Below the pieces are notes generated by a model. The model saw nothing but the letters and a program-made list of their open reading frames with translations, ran no database searches and had not been told where the DNA came from. A stretch of 64,000 bases of DNA from Combretum micranthum (taxonomy: Eukaryota; Streptophyta; Magnoliopsida; Myrtales; Combretaceae), in NCBI GenBank assembly GCA_024138025.1, contig JAMXBD010000013.1:496001-560000 (forward strand). The letters run 5' to 3'. This document shows, piece after piece, positions 50,040 through 61,706 of the stretch. The translations under genes were made by a program, and so were the position numbers. Every line of letters starts with the position of its first letter. The stretch's first letter is position 1.

Positions 50040-52250
50040 TAATCTCTATTGTTGGATGCCCCGCCTTTCTCGTCCTCGTCCTCGCCTAATAAAAGTTCGA
50101 GGGAATGGTGTATGCTGATGGACATCCTGATGAGGATGCTCCATAGATAGCTTAACTCATGTGAGCATGGCATCCTCATCTCCACCACCAGCACTATGAG
50201 GACGAAATAGGATAAGGTCTGGATCCACCTGGGTGAGTCCCTCCCTCATATCATGTGGCGGTGACGATTGCCTTTTTTGTGGAGCAAGGGGGTATGGAAC
50301 TCGGTGTATAAGATAATTAGCATTGGGGTCTCATCCAGATGAGCATATGATGATGAGGGTGGACCAGGCTCGACATGATGAAAATGTGAAAGGCTAGGCT
50401 CATCAAGTACAAGTACATAAAAAGGCGAGGGCGAAGGCTCATCTCTAATATCTACAACTCGGTTTCACCCTCGCTCCTAATCTCGACCTCGTCCCTGCCC
50501 ACTCCTCTCTCTCTGTGGCCTTCATCTCCATGTAAGCTGAGATTGTGGGTCCTTTGATGTTGGCGCTGGTACATGTGCTAGTGTTGGATCATTCAAATTA
50601 AGCCCTACGAACTCTTCCACTACACGGATGTCATCTTGTACAGTGGCAAGAGTGTTCTCTGCAGGCGTGCTGGGGACTATGTAAATGAAATATGTTTGCA
50701 AGCGAAAGCAAACATTTAGATCATCTAATACCGAACATAATATGTATCCATATATAGCTTATGTAGTTGTTGAACTTACCATATATCGAATAATGGCCCT
50801 TGTACGACCGAGCCATCGCCTCGTAATTGTATGGTACTAGTTGAAATAATCTCCAGATGTGCCAATGGGGATATCTGGCATCTTGATAATGTGATCAGGC
50901 CTACCATCCCACTTTGCTACCTACTTGGCTTGCTCTGCTTTCCAGTTCCACTCGAAATGCCCTCGTAAGTCCAGCTCATGCAGGGCTCTCATATCAACTG
51001 GAGAGTCTGGGATCCCCTAAAAATTACCAAACTGTTTGAGCATCCTGTTTGGATAGTAGTGCTCGATAATGTGAAAGCAAACTAGGGAAACCTGTGCATG
51101 CCATATATTACCACCGACCCAGAAATAGATAGGGAAGGAATCCATAATAACATAGTAGGGGTCCTAAACAACCTGTTCAACAAAAAAGTGCACTATACAT
51201 TAGTCAAGGGAACGAAATTATACACATGTGAACACATAACATAAAAAATGATACTGGCTAGGGATTTATCTATCTAAACATCCCTTATACTTAAACAACT
51301 GATGTGTGGGGGATCGATTGACATCAAACGTGGCACCCCAATGACTAATGAGTGGGCACCCCCAGGTAACTCTGTGATATGTCAATGTAGCAAGGTGATA
51401 TGGGGAAGTGCTCCCAAACCCAGATCTGCAGGACTACAAAAGGTTCTGTTATGTCACCCATTTCGAAGTGGGTAACTATGCATAGTTGCCCGTATAACCA
51501 TGCTAAGGAAGTTGCTCCCCATGCATACTGACTTGCTCTCTCTAAGTCATCGAGTAGCTGAAGGTACATCACATGAACCAAATTGGACGATTTATCTGTA
51601 ACAATAAACCTCCCTAGTAGCCGTAGAATGTACGCCCTAGCATGATGTCAAATCATTAAATCATCTGCATGATGAGGTAACACTTTATATTGTCTATCTA
51701 ACCATGACATCTTTAGTTGGTCACCATCTATATCCACAATTGCCTCGGGTCTAACTCCTAATAATTGGTAGCATAACCCTAGCCAATTCATCAGTTGTGC
51801 CAATAACGGCTTGGCCATTGATGAGAAGGCTGGTGGGTGTTGCAACGTCCTGCAACATCATAGTCCACTTCCTCATCACAGGTGAAAGGTATGGGTCTTT
51901 GGACATCACCTCTTCACTAGAGCTATAATCAGGTGCCAATATAGCTGTACAAAGGGTATATGAGTAGCACCTATGAAACTGGCCTGAGACAACAATGGAA
52001 CAAGTGAATCATCTAGAACTGTAAGCATGTCATCATGCTGTCTCAACTTCACCTCTCTATGGTGACAATGTAACACCACGTGGTCCTACATTTGAAAATA
52101 AATCCATCACAAATATTGTCTAAACGATTTAAGTAATTAGATGAGGAAACAATCTTACCTGTCCTTTCTATGTTAGCCTCGATCTATGAACATGTTGCCT
52201 TATAAGTATGGAGTCATCGAGCGGTCTTGGATTCACCTGTAAGAAAGAAA
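50040..52250 (-). pseudogene. Plant mobile domain (MAIN-like) gene remnant inside the MULE
   Basis: Minus-strand text carries characteristic PMD pieces in the right order but in shifting frames: WTMMLQDVA (about 51870), a W-x-LC-x2-LLG segment then KMSWLDRQYKVLPHHA (51800-51660), then VHVMYLQLLDDLERASQYAWGAT (51580-51500) with WLYGQLC and VLQIWVWEHFP. The C-terminal end is rich in Arg-Gly (50540-50040), as in family tails. An apparent upstream exon (about 52236-52160) has an internal stop where Trp is expected. Such domains occur in MAIN/MAIL proteins and in plant transposons. The copy is broken by frameshifts and stops. Confidence 0.7.
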
Positions 52251-52342
52251 GTAATAAATAGTGTTAGCAGATGCTTAGGTACAAAACGGAGTAACAACAT
52301 ATAAAGTATGCCATGTAAGTGTAGTAAAACGAATCACATGAA

Positions 52343-52361
52343 CAAAAAAAAAAAAAAAAAA
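52343..52361. repeat. Poly-A tract between the transposase and PMD remnants
   Basis: About 19 A on the plus strand (poly-T on the coding strand), in the gap after the zinc-knuckle end. Confidence 0.85.
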
Positions 52362-52399
52362 ACCACTACAACTCAATTGCCTCGTAACTGTCCTACTAG

Positions 52400-54250
52400 C
52401 CGCTCACTTATTTGACCAACTTCTGATGTTGTGCCCTATCTGCCCACATGAATCGCATGAATAACCTCATGAGCCATCTGGTATATCCATTTTATTCCGA
52501 AAGCATTCTTCTCTAGGCCTATCCCTTTTCCTAATAATTCTTGGGATGGTGTACCATTTTGGTATGTCGAGATGAGTCTAATTAGTCTTATCTGTTGGAG
52601 GTATAAAGGAACGCCCATATACCTATAGCTGATTCTCCCATATGTACCATTGCCTAACTTGGGCAACACAATCCATGTGCAGAGTACGCATTACTTCCAT
52701 TGCATGGGAGCATAGAATTTATATGTCTGCTACTGCTACTGCATGAGTAGTTTGCGCTTGTACTTGCCATACAAGAAGGTGCCATCAACTGTAACCATGG
52801 GTTTGCAAACAATTAACAGATATAACTTAATTCACCAATATCAATCTTTTATAACTAAATTGAAATATGTATCCAAAACATCCCTATAGTACTGGAACAC
52901 TTCAATGCAATGAGCAAATGCCCAAAAGAGTTTGTTAAGGAAGACATTTCCTACTATATGTGAATCCATAGTTCTCTACTCAACCTTTATTCCTGGATTT
53001 GCCTATGTTATCGCATTAAGTATATGCAGGAGCTCCATATATGACTCTTCTCAACTTCCATACACCTACTCAATAGCTTTTTGCTTCGCTTCACCGCATG
53101 AATTCTTTTCATATAAACATTATACCTATACTCTTTTAAGATAGTCAATTGGAGGTCCTTCATCCTCACATATGGAGAATTACGAATCTCCAATATAATG
53201 CACCTAGACATGTTAGTGGAGTCTAACTGAGAGTGGTCCTGTCCAGTGATTTCATTTAAGTAGGTGTGGGGTCCTTCATATTTAGTGGTGCGAAACCACC
53301 CACCATGCTTCTTGTAACTGCTTCTGAGTCTCCACTTGCAACCTCTATTATGGATATCAGTGCATTTAGCTACCCATAACCTTGGATCCGAGTCTACCAC
53401 CTTGAAATTATAATGATTCGATATATGCCATATTTTAACTGCCCGTATGAGATGATCTTTAGTCTCAAATCGTATCCTAATCTTGAATTAATCGCCGAAA
53501 CTCCAATTTCCAGCACGTATTTCTTGCTCATCATCATATGTAACATAATCAATACCAACATCAGCAATGAAAAAATGTACTAGTACTGAGCTCCTAACTG
53601 CATCAATGTTTGTGGGAGCCATGAAACGGTGCCAATCATTTCTATTACGTTGCACCCTGGTATCGGCATCTTCCTAAAGAAAAGCTTCCACATTATCATT
53701 TCCATCATCATCACCATAGTTGTCACTAGATTCACTTGCTGAGGAGTCTTGTATCATATTAGTAGTATGACCACATGTTCAATCAGGAGCACTAATGTCA
53801 AAGTTAACCATTTGCACCTGTGTTCTACTTATTGTCTGAATTAGAGTAGAGTTTAAGTCTATCAACCCTTGGTTGCCAATATTTCTATCAATACCCATTT
53901 CCCTGCAGATGCCTATGACAATTCTTTCTCAAATATCTCCACATATACTGGCACTAACTCTTCAGTGTACACCAACATCTTCTGTGCAGCGTTATCATCG
54001 ATCACTCGAATAACATCATAGCATGGTGCCCTAACTCTAATAGCTACCCTATGATACAATTCAACCCAATGTGTAGACCTATTTCCCTTGATTCTATTGC
54101 AATAGTGCAAATAATGCCATTTATTTACTCATATGTTGAGCTTTTACTAACACTGACCACAATAACTAACCGCTTATCATAACCAAAATCATCATTCTCC
54201 TCCACAATGTTGCCATGAGTTTATAGTACAAACTTGACCTTATCCATTTC
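52400..54250 (-). pseudogene. MuDR-type transposase remnant with internal deletion
   Basis: In coding order: an N-terminal region with VELYHRVAIRVRAPCYDVI (near 54040); an acidic Ser/Asp stretch (about 53740); the DNA-binding domain with RLWVAKCTDIHNRGCKWRLR and GGWFRTTKYEGPHT (53380-53260); AFAHCIEVFQ (about 52900); and the catalytic-start motif VTVDGTFLYGKYK (about 52795-52755). Within about 100 bp comes C-terminal zinc-knuckle text SCDSCGQIGHN (about 52460), in which the last Cys is Trp. The rest of the catalytic core is missing, and stops interrupt the frame. Confidence 0.7.
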
Positions 54251-54550
54251 CTCACTTACCATGTCCTCTCATAAAACATATGGTGAATGCATGAAATTCG
54301 CATGATGACTTATCTATTGCATTCCCCTAATATTTAAATATATTTGCTAATGCTACTATATCCATCCCAATCTTATAATAGTATATGATCAATGTGTATG
54401 ATGTATAATAATATATGATTTCATAATTTGGTTCATAAATTCAAAACTTATAGAGTATAATCATAATTACATCAGACATTGTCTACAAGGCAGTATCAAT
54501 AGCACATATGGTTAGCATACAAATCACATTACCACTTCACAATACAACTC

Positions 54551-54782
54551 ATCCAACACTACATACAACACCCATCTAACATCTAACATACAATGTGCTT
54601 CACCATTTGACAAAAACAATCTAACAACATATACAACACCCAATATTCAACAATGCAACATCATCCAACACAATGTAGAACACCCATCTAACATCTAACA
54701 TCTAACATACAATGTGCTTCACCATTTGACAAAAACAACCCAACAACATATAAAATACCCAATATTTAACAATGCAACATCA
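54551..54782. repeat. Tandem duplication of about 112-118 bp within the MULE
   Basis: Units start at 54551 and 54663. Both contain 'cacccatctaacatctaaca', 'caatgtgcttcaccatttga' and 'aatgcaacatca'. The second has one extra 'catctaa' step. Confidence 0.85.
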
Positions 54783-55260
54783 ATAATAGCAGAAATTTAA
54801 GCAAAAAATCTAATGCATTTACTTAACGAGTTCGACATGAATTTTTCGATTTTTCATATGAATTGCTTCACTTTTGAACGATCTAATGACTTCCACAACA
54901 CCTGATGATTGAACATATTCAAGATCATGCAATGATTTCATGAAAATCCTTATCGAAATTAAGGAAATTAGGGTTAGAGTTTCGGATTTTAAGGGTTTTT
55001 TTAGGGACTCAGGGTTTTTAGTGTACTTCAAATAAGAAAGTAGAAGATGGCAGGCGAATAAAATGCCTGCCAACCTCATCTCTTGAAGAGAAGAGGTCAA
55101 TAATGCCTAACCTCATCTCGTCTCTTCAAGAAACAATGTACATCCGTAAAAATAAGAACATCGTCTCTTTACGTCAAAACACTAATGACCTTGTCTATTC
55201 AAAAGAAGAGATGAACTTAAAACACTAATGACCTCGTCTCTTCAAAAGAAGAGGTGAAAT
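54783..55260. repeat. MULE right subterminal region with hairpin words
   Basis: Repeated TCTCTT-(C)AAGAGA-like words at 55078-55094, 55117-55132, 55163-55170, 55193-55211 and 55233-55254, plus the inverted pair GGCAGGC (55049) and GCCTGCC (55065). A 93-codon minus frame here (54819-55100) is unassigned. Confidence 0.6.
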
Positions 55261-55357
55261 TACCTAAAATTAAGATTATTTTGATTTGAGTGGCATTTTT
55301 ATAATTTTTTAAAAAAGTTTATTATTATTTTCCTTTTTCCGAGATAAGAAAACTTCG
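55261..55357. repeat. MULE right terminal inverted repeat
   Basis: Mirror of 49436-49540; the outermost bases read 'cgaagttttcttatctcgg' on the minus strand. Confidence 0.75.
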
Positions 55358-55726
55358 TATAAATAATTGGTTATATAAGATCGGTAAACAAGCAAGAAAG
55401 TTGCTCAGAAATTAGTAAAAATTAGTGTCAAGATAAGTCTAAAATAATTTAAGAGATTAAATGTTCACCCATGACTGGATTGAACACCCAAGCCAATAAC
55501 AAAGCCACAGAAAATATAAAGAATGACCCTGCTTACAGGACTGTGACTATGGAGCTCAAATAAAAAAGAGAGCTGCTTTGTTTCCTAAAAGATTGCTTGA
55601 TCCAACATGGAGTGAATGAATACTGAACCATTTCGTTCTTGACCCTTCAGCTTTTGTAGTCTAGTTCTTCGTGGAAATGCTTCTACCAAATTCCGGCTAT
55701 TAGTGATGGGTATTCTACTTACTCTC
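55358..55726 (-). other. Gap between the MULE and TRM11; probably includes the TRM11 3' UTR
   Basis: Non-repetitive sequence follows the TAA at 55727 on the minus strand. No other feature seen. Confidence 0.4.
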
Positions 55727-58700
55727 TTAAACATATTTTCCCCTGTACTTGGGCTTCACCTCTTTGTTCAGTTTGGAGTCAGCATCCGCCACTGAGAAAG
55801 CATCTGCAGGACTAAAAACTGCTGAGTGGAGATTCCCATCTTCCAGCCACTTTAGATGGTTCTCTTTAAACTCCAGATGTTTTGCTCCAGCTGCCTCTTC
55901 AATTTCCAGTGTGTATGGATTTTTCTTAACCATGGTGAGTAATACACGACTATAACGTGAGCTAAGAATTTGTTCAGAAGCAGCAACCAGTTCAAAACAA
56001 GGATGCTCTGGATAATGATTCAAATCTGACTCCTCATCTCTTAGTACAGGATAAAAGAACACAAGCCGGCCATTCATTACAAGCATTCTAGCGGCAAGAT
56101 CAAGCAAATCATGAACACACTCAACCAAGCTGTATGGTGCAGTCGATGGTATGTGGTCTGTCCTCTTTTCATCAGGAACTGTGTATGGACCCACAACACC
56201 TTTAAGCAACTTGCGGCCACCAGATTTACGCCCCCCAGCACGAACACCATAAGGAGGGTCGCAGATGATGGCATCAAATACCTACAATATCAATAAAGGA
56301 GTTCTCAAAGAGAATCAAGAAATAATAACGTGTACACAATAAACATAAAAAGACACCAGCCTTTGATCTTTTAAGCACTAGTTATTTGCAAATATAGATT
56401 CTCAAAAAGAAAAATTAACCTTTCACCTTTCTCAACTCATCAGTGATAACGTTATTACTATGAATACACATTCCCAGCATCCTACCATTGCCTGAAGTCA
56501 TCCTAACACATGAGTTGTTAGTTCCAGTTACTTACTTTTTCCTAGTCCAATTCCAGAAGTAATGGCATGAAAACCTCTTATTTGCATCACTGTTGTGATA
56601 TCAATTATAGTATATAATGAACAGATGTTGATCCAACTAATAACAATAATTTTCACAAGATGGCAGTATCCTTTTGAGTTTAATCTGGGAGGTCTACTGG
56701 GCATTTAGCGGCAGAGGTAGATTGAAACTGGTTTATGTATTAATGACTGACTCAAAATTAAATCATTTTTTAAGATCAGAGAGGTCTAGAAGTCTATGTG
56801 GTGCTACCATAAATGACTGCATAATTTTAAACGCTGCTCTGAAAAAATTAAACAAGAAAAAGAAGAAGAAGAAGAAGAAAAGAGAGAGAACGAGTTATCA
56901 TGATAAAAAGGAAAGATAGCACCATGCATTGCACCAGATTATGGACCCTTTTAACATGGCTTCAGAAGGAAGACCCAAATCTCAAGCCCTGCCTCCATCT
57001 AGTTCCCTCAATATTAAAAACCTACAAAATTTAATGACTTCTCATGCACTTGCTAAATGACTGTTTCCATTTCACATGCTAATTCCCAGGTAGTTCACAA
57101 CTGAGCAGGTAGGCGATAAAAACATTTCTAACTCAAAGTGGATTTTTAGAGTGTGATTAATAATCACAAGGAATTCATTATTACAAGTCACTGCTAAGAC
57201 ATCTGTGGGGATAAAATGATTTTTTTGGAATGGCAGTATCTGACAAGCTGCAATGCAGAACTTTGGAAGATTAAACTATATAAAATATAGAATAAACTAA
57301 TGTTAGCAATAAGTTGTTATTACCAAAAGCAAAGAGGGAAAGTTATAATAAAACAAGCAATTTACAGAAAAGAGAGAGACAATCTAGTTGTTGGCTATTA
57401 GTGGCAAAAGAATGTGATTGGGCTTAGATATTGTTTTGGTAAAATGGTGACATGAACATGGTGGAAGGATGTCAAGATAAGATGTTCAGAACCTGCAAAC
57501 TGACACTGTTTAAATGAAGAGTCCTAACTTTGACAATGAATATGAAAACCTCATTCCTAGTTTATGAGCAACGTTATATTCAAACTTTCAGATTTTCTGT
57601 AGTTGACTTTCTTCAGTTTTGTTATAGGGTCATTTGGTTCATGACTTTGTCACCTTCTATAAATCAAGTTTGAATTCACCAGCAAGACAAATATTTACAT
57701 AGAGGGTAGTGACAATTCTCAAAGCTGTTATGACATTGAAGTCATTATTAGTTCGGTTTCTTCTTCAGGAAACAAGCTGGGAGCTTGTCAAATCTGTGAC
57801 ATTTGAATAAGAAATAAGCCTCCAAGCCCCATAAAATCAGGGACTGCAGATAAGCTGCAGGGCAGCCTAGCGCATGGGAAACCAATTTCTGCATTGTGTC
57901 CCAATCAAAAATTCTATTTTTGCAACAAGTTCATTTTTTCTTTTTATTTGTACCTGTCAGATTCAACACAAGTGAGAGAGGGGGAGACTAAGAGAGAACA
58001 AAAATAAATTTAGTAAATGAAGCTTATTAAGTTCACAATAAACCTCATGTGCTCGATTTATCCTTGTCCTCTCTTTGGTCCCCCCTCTCTCTCACATTAT
58101 TAACACTTCCTATCACCTATGTACAGAGGAAATATGCTCATCAAGAGAAATAATATAATAGGGGCTGAAATGATCTCATAGGAATTTGAACTCAAGATTC
58201 CCACTCAAAGACCATGTTAAATTTAGATCCACAAGCAAATGATTTAAAAGTTCAAATTGATGGGTAATGGTATACTTAATAATATGATTGGAAAAACAAA
58301 ATAGATAATAGGGAACCACTTAATAGGAGGTTGAATTAATTTAACCTTGTTTCACCCAAAAGCTTGACCAGATGTCCTAAAAAATCATAAACCAACCGAC
58401 CATCTTCATGTTCCAAAATGCTAATATGAATTAAGAGTGTACATTTGGTCATGAGGAACAGAAGAAGCTTCTCTTTGAAATTTTGTTCAAGTGTTATTAA
58501 ATTTTCACTTGGTGAATATTAGCAGAGCTCATTTCTCTTACCAAAAGTTGCTACAAAAAAGCAATACTCACTCCATACAAACATTTAATCGCACCTTGAT
58601 TGCTTTGGTCGAGAATATATATAATGGGTATGTCACATTACCTACAGGCATACGGTATTTTGATAAAAATTATAAATTAAACAACTCATTTAAGGTGACA

Positions 58701-60251
58701 TAGGATCAAATGAAATATAAGGATCTAGTACAATGCACATATAGTTTATGCTGGTCCTGATACTGCTTGTTTGAAGAAGTAAAAGCTCTAAAACTGGCCT
58801 GAGTGTAAGAGTGCATCAGAGGAGGTTTGGGGGTGGGTGGGCCTGCGTGTGCGCAAGTCCATGCTACTGTGTGTGCGTGTGAGAGAGTGAGAAAGACAGA
58901 GATCAATGGAATTTACTTCTTTTAATCCAGCACGCCAAGGAGGAAGGTTATTATCTGCTCTCAACAATGCTATTGGCATCGGCAATCCATACTGCAAGAG
59001 GATGGTAAACCATAATGAATAGATGCATAAGCATATAATAGTGTTCACATGTACTGTAACTCATCGTGGTAAATTAAAGAAACAGTTGGTATCACACAAC
59101 CATATAAAAAAACAAGTCCTATGCTCAAATTAAACTAAATGCTATGTTCTTCATGACAGTGCTGTTTTTGTACATAAATTAAGAAACCTCTTTTGTGTTT
59201 ATATAAATTTATGTGATGCAAACCTGTTTAAAATTGCTCCAGACATTACAATCAGGACCACGACCATCACGAACCACCCGAATGTCAATGTCTGCACCCT
59301 GCAAAGAGAGATATCCAATTGGTTATGCTATTATCAATAAAAGGCTCCTGCCATCAATATATCATCAAACAGATGGAGTTCAATCCAAACCATAGTCATC
59401 GCGCCAAAATGAGCAGCAGCAATAAGAATGCTCCCTGTGCCAACAAAAGGATCATAAACAAGCTTCCCTTGCTTAACCATCGCCTGATTAGCCATCAAGA
59501 ATGCCATCTCCGCATCCATGGCAGTAGGGCCTAGATACTTACGGCTTTTAAGCTGATACGTCGGTAGGAGCTTCCTATCAGCTCCACCAATCTCCCGACC
59601 GAAAAATATCCGTTTTTCCACCACAGGTGGAAGTCCATTATTCTCTCCATAATCATCAGTTTCCATAAGCCAAAAATTATGATCCGGGTTCCGTAAATTG
59701 ACTCTCCCCTTAAAGGGGATATACGCACCAAGATATTTGATCCGGTCCTTCTGGTCCTGGAAGCTAATGACCTTACCAAAACTGTCAACAGTGATCTTAA
59801 AAGTGGAATCCACAGATAAATACGGTAGCTTTCGATCATCCGGGTAAGTATTAATTGATTTTTCTAGCTCTTCATAACTACTACCTTCTCCCCAAAGTTC
59901 ATATATACCTTTCACAAGTATACCTATCAATACAGAAATGCAAATCTTAAAATTAGAGTTTTTGGATCATCACCAGCAAAGAGTAACGAATAAAAGAGAG
60001 AAAGAGAGAGAAAGAGGAAACATACTTCGATTGGCGACACGGCGAGCAATGAGCTCTGAAGGAAGATTGACGAAATGGAAAGGAGAGTCAGGGTGATGGT
60101 TGTGTGGAAGCTTCCATTCCAATTGTAAGCAATCTTTACTGTTTTCATCAACTTCTTCTTCTTCTTCTTCGCTGAAGAGTTTGACTAACGACTCAACTTC
60201 GGGCTTCCTGTAATCCAACAGTCTGTGGTAAAATACACATAAATACCACAT
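55727..60251 (-). CDS. TRM11: TRM11: tRNA (guanine-10-N2)-methyltransferase catalytic subunit (5 exons, 487 aa)
   Basis: The enzyme makes m2G at position 10 of tRNA using S-adenosylmethionine; in yeast and animals it works with the small activator TRM112. Exons in coding order: 60251-60026, 59923-59391, 59298-59224, 58991-58917 and 56281-55727, all with GT/AG junctions and an intact frame ending in TAA. The N-terminus MWYLCVFYHRLLDYRKPEVE is typical of the family. A THUMP-like region covers roughly residues 1-150, including a run of six Glu at 28-33. The methyltransferase domain follows, with motif I DPFVGTGS at 233-240, GADIDIRVV at 254-262 (ribose-binding acidic strand) and the catalytic DPPYG at 311-315. 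The length is close to that of other plant homologues. The start gives the conserved N-terminal peptide. No neighbour shares a pathway. I am confident of the family and the exon joins. Confidence 0.93.
56282..58916 (-). other. TRM11 intron 4 (about 2.6 kb)
   Basis: The donor GAA|GTAAAT at 58916 and acceptor TTGTAG|GTA at 56282 join Lys-Glu to Val-Phe-Asp-Ala. It holds an (AAG)n run at about 56852-56880 and CT/GA patches near 57960 and 58080. No gene is seen. Confidence 0.85.
56852..56880. repeat. (AAG)n microsatellite in TRM11 intron 4
   Basis: About eight AAG units. Confidence 0.85.
58992..59390 (-). other. TRM11 introns 2 and 3 flanking a 75-nt exon
   Basis: Intron 2 is 59390-59299 and intron 3 is 59223-58992. 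The 25-codon exon 59298-59224 between them carries the GADIDIRVV motif. No other feature is seen here. Confidence 0.85.
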
Positions 60252-61447
60252 TATTTATCTCTTTCCTCGCTTTCTATAATTTTCTTTGATGGAGTTGAAA
60301 AAAGGGAGTCTGAATTTGGATGATCCGAGGTACAACTTCTGCTTGAAACCTTATGTTCTTAAATTTCTGCTCCCATTCCTTTTTGGCATAAACCCTGCCC
60401 TCGTCCTAAAACCCTAGTAGTTATTATTGTTCCTTTTCTTTCTTTTTTTTTTTTTTTTATATTGTTCCTTTTCTTTTTATCTATAATTTCTTTCTTTTTC
60501 TTTCTCTCTGCTACTAACTACTATGATTTTAGCTTGAGTTCACTTAGATGATTGTTCTGTTTGTTATTTAAGTGTTACTATGTTGTTTTTGATTATATAG
60601 GATCAATGATATTTGTGAACAACGTCAACTATTTTCTTATAATGGGGAAGTATTTTGTAATGAGTTACGATTAGGTAACTAAAACAAAAAAATAATCTGG
60701 TAAATCCATGAAATGTGATTGAGATATGCATGTATATTAAAGAATAACAAATTTAAAAGCTGCATATAGCCATCGGAAAAAGAAAAAATATAATTGTTAC
60801 GTCCCAATGGGTACCATAGAGATGACAGTTTGCTATATATAATATTAAAGTTTCGAAATGACTACTTTAGTAATGATTACCTTAATTACATAAATGTTTT
60901 CATATTAGGCACAAGGCTCACTTCACAACAAAGAGAACTTATTGGAAAAGCATAATTTATGATTATAACAATTAAATAGCAAAGTAAGAGAACTATATAT
61001 TAATAAACTTAAATAAAGTCAATTATATTTCTTAGGGGCATACCCCTACTAATGTCCACAACTGATTTAGATAATATAGTTATTCATAATAATCACTAAA
61101 GTCTCCAAAGTAAAAACATTTATCATAACGGGCTTTCTAAATGAAATTTCATTTTAAGCTCCTGGATCTTTCATGATAGTCCGAAAATCCACTAGTGATT
61201 TTCTTGTTGTCTTATTCCTCGAGTAAAGTTTCAAGTATTCCTATTTCAAACAAGATTTATGGGGGTGTAAATTTACAACATACTTAGTGAGATATTTCCA
61301 TGTCACTTGCACCAATATAAATTAGCAAAAAATTTTGTTAGTTAAAGCATGTGCTATGCTTATGCAGCAATCACATGAACCCATATATAGAATGCATTTA
61401 CGCCCTTCCATGTCAAAGGTTAAGGAATTGTTTATGAGAGTCTACGA
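60252..61447. other. TRM11 upstream region and AT-rich gap
   Basis: A poly-T tract is at 60440-60459. The likely TRM11 promoter and 5' UTR lie within 60252-60420, with a TTTATCTC/CTTTCCTC-rich stretch; 'aaaccctag' at 60410 is a telo-box-like word common in promoters of translation-related plant genes. No other gene. Confidence 0.4.
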
Positions 61448-61706
61448 GATCCTCTATTGCCAGTCCCTAGGCACTTGCTCGTAATGTACGGTTGGCATGG
61501 TTTCGAACCAAGAGTCGAATTCCCCAAGCGATGTGGATTCCCGTAGAAGGATTAAGGCCTGTGTCTTACCACGACGCGATCCTCTATTGCTAGTCCCTAG
61601 GCACTTGCTCGTAATGTACGGTTGGCATGGTTTCGAACCAAGAGTCGAATTCCCCAAGCGATGTGGATTCCCGTAGAAGGATTAAGGCCTGTGTCTTACC
61701 ACGATT
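61448..61706 (-). repeat. Tandem duplication of a 130-bp unit with SINE/tRNA-like box B
   Basis: Units 61448-61577 and 61578-61706 are almost identical over the compared part (one C/T difference seen at 61461 versus 61591, and a different final junction). On the minus strand each has GGTTCGAAACC, a perfect pol III box B, and GTGGTAAGACACAGG upstream, which could serve as a poor box A. It may be a SINE fragment or tandem repeat. Frames read through it are not genes. Confidence 0.6.

Larger units (their letters stand above)
49436..55357 (-). mobile_element. Decayed Mutator-like element (MULE) with transposase and plant-mobile-domain remnants
   Basis: Terminal inverted repeats of about 100 bp: the left end has 'gaagtttgagataaggg', 'aaaatgccactgaaatcaaa' and 'ataatctcagttttaggcaa'; the right end, reversed, has 'gaagttttcttatctcgg', 'aaaatgccactcaaatcaaa' and 'ataatcttaattttaggtaa'. 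On the minus strand, transposase remnants (about 54250-52400) are followed by plant-mobile-domain remnants (about 52250-50040). No convincing 9-bp target duplication could be read at these limits. Confidence 0.8.

Noticed and set aside
58788..59048. 86-codon minus-strand frame as a separate gene
   Set aside because: It is TRM11 exon 4 with flanking intron; only the YGLPMPIALLRADNNLPPWR segment is coding.
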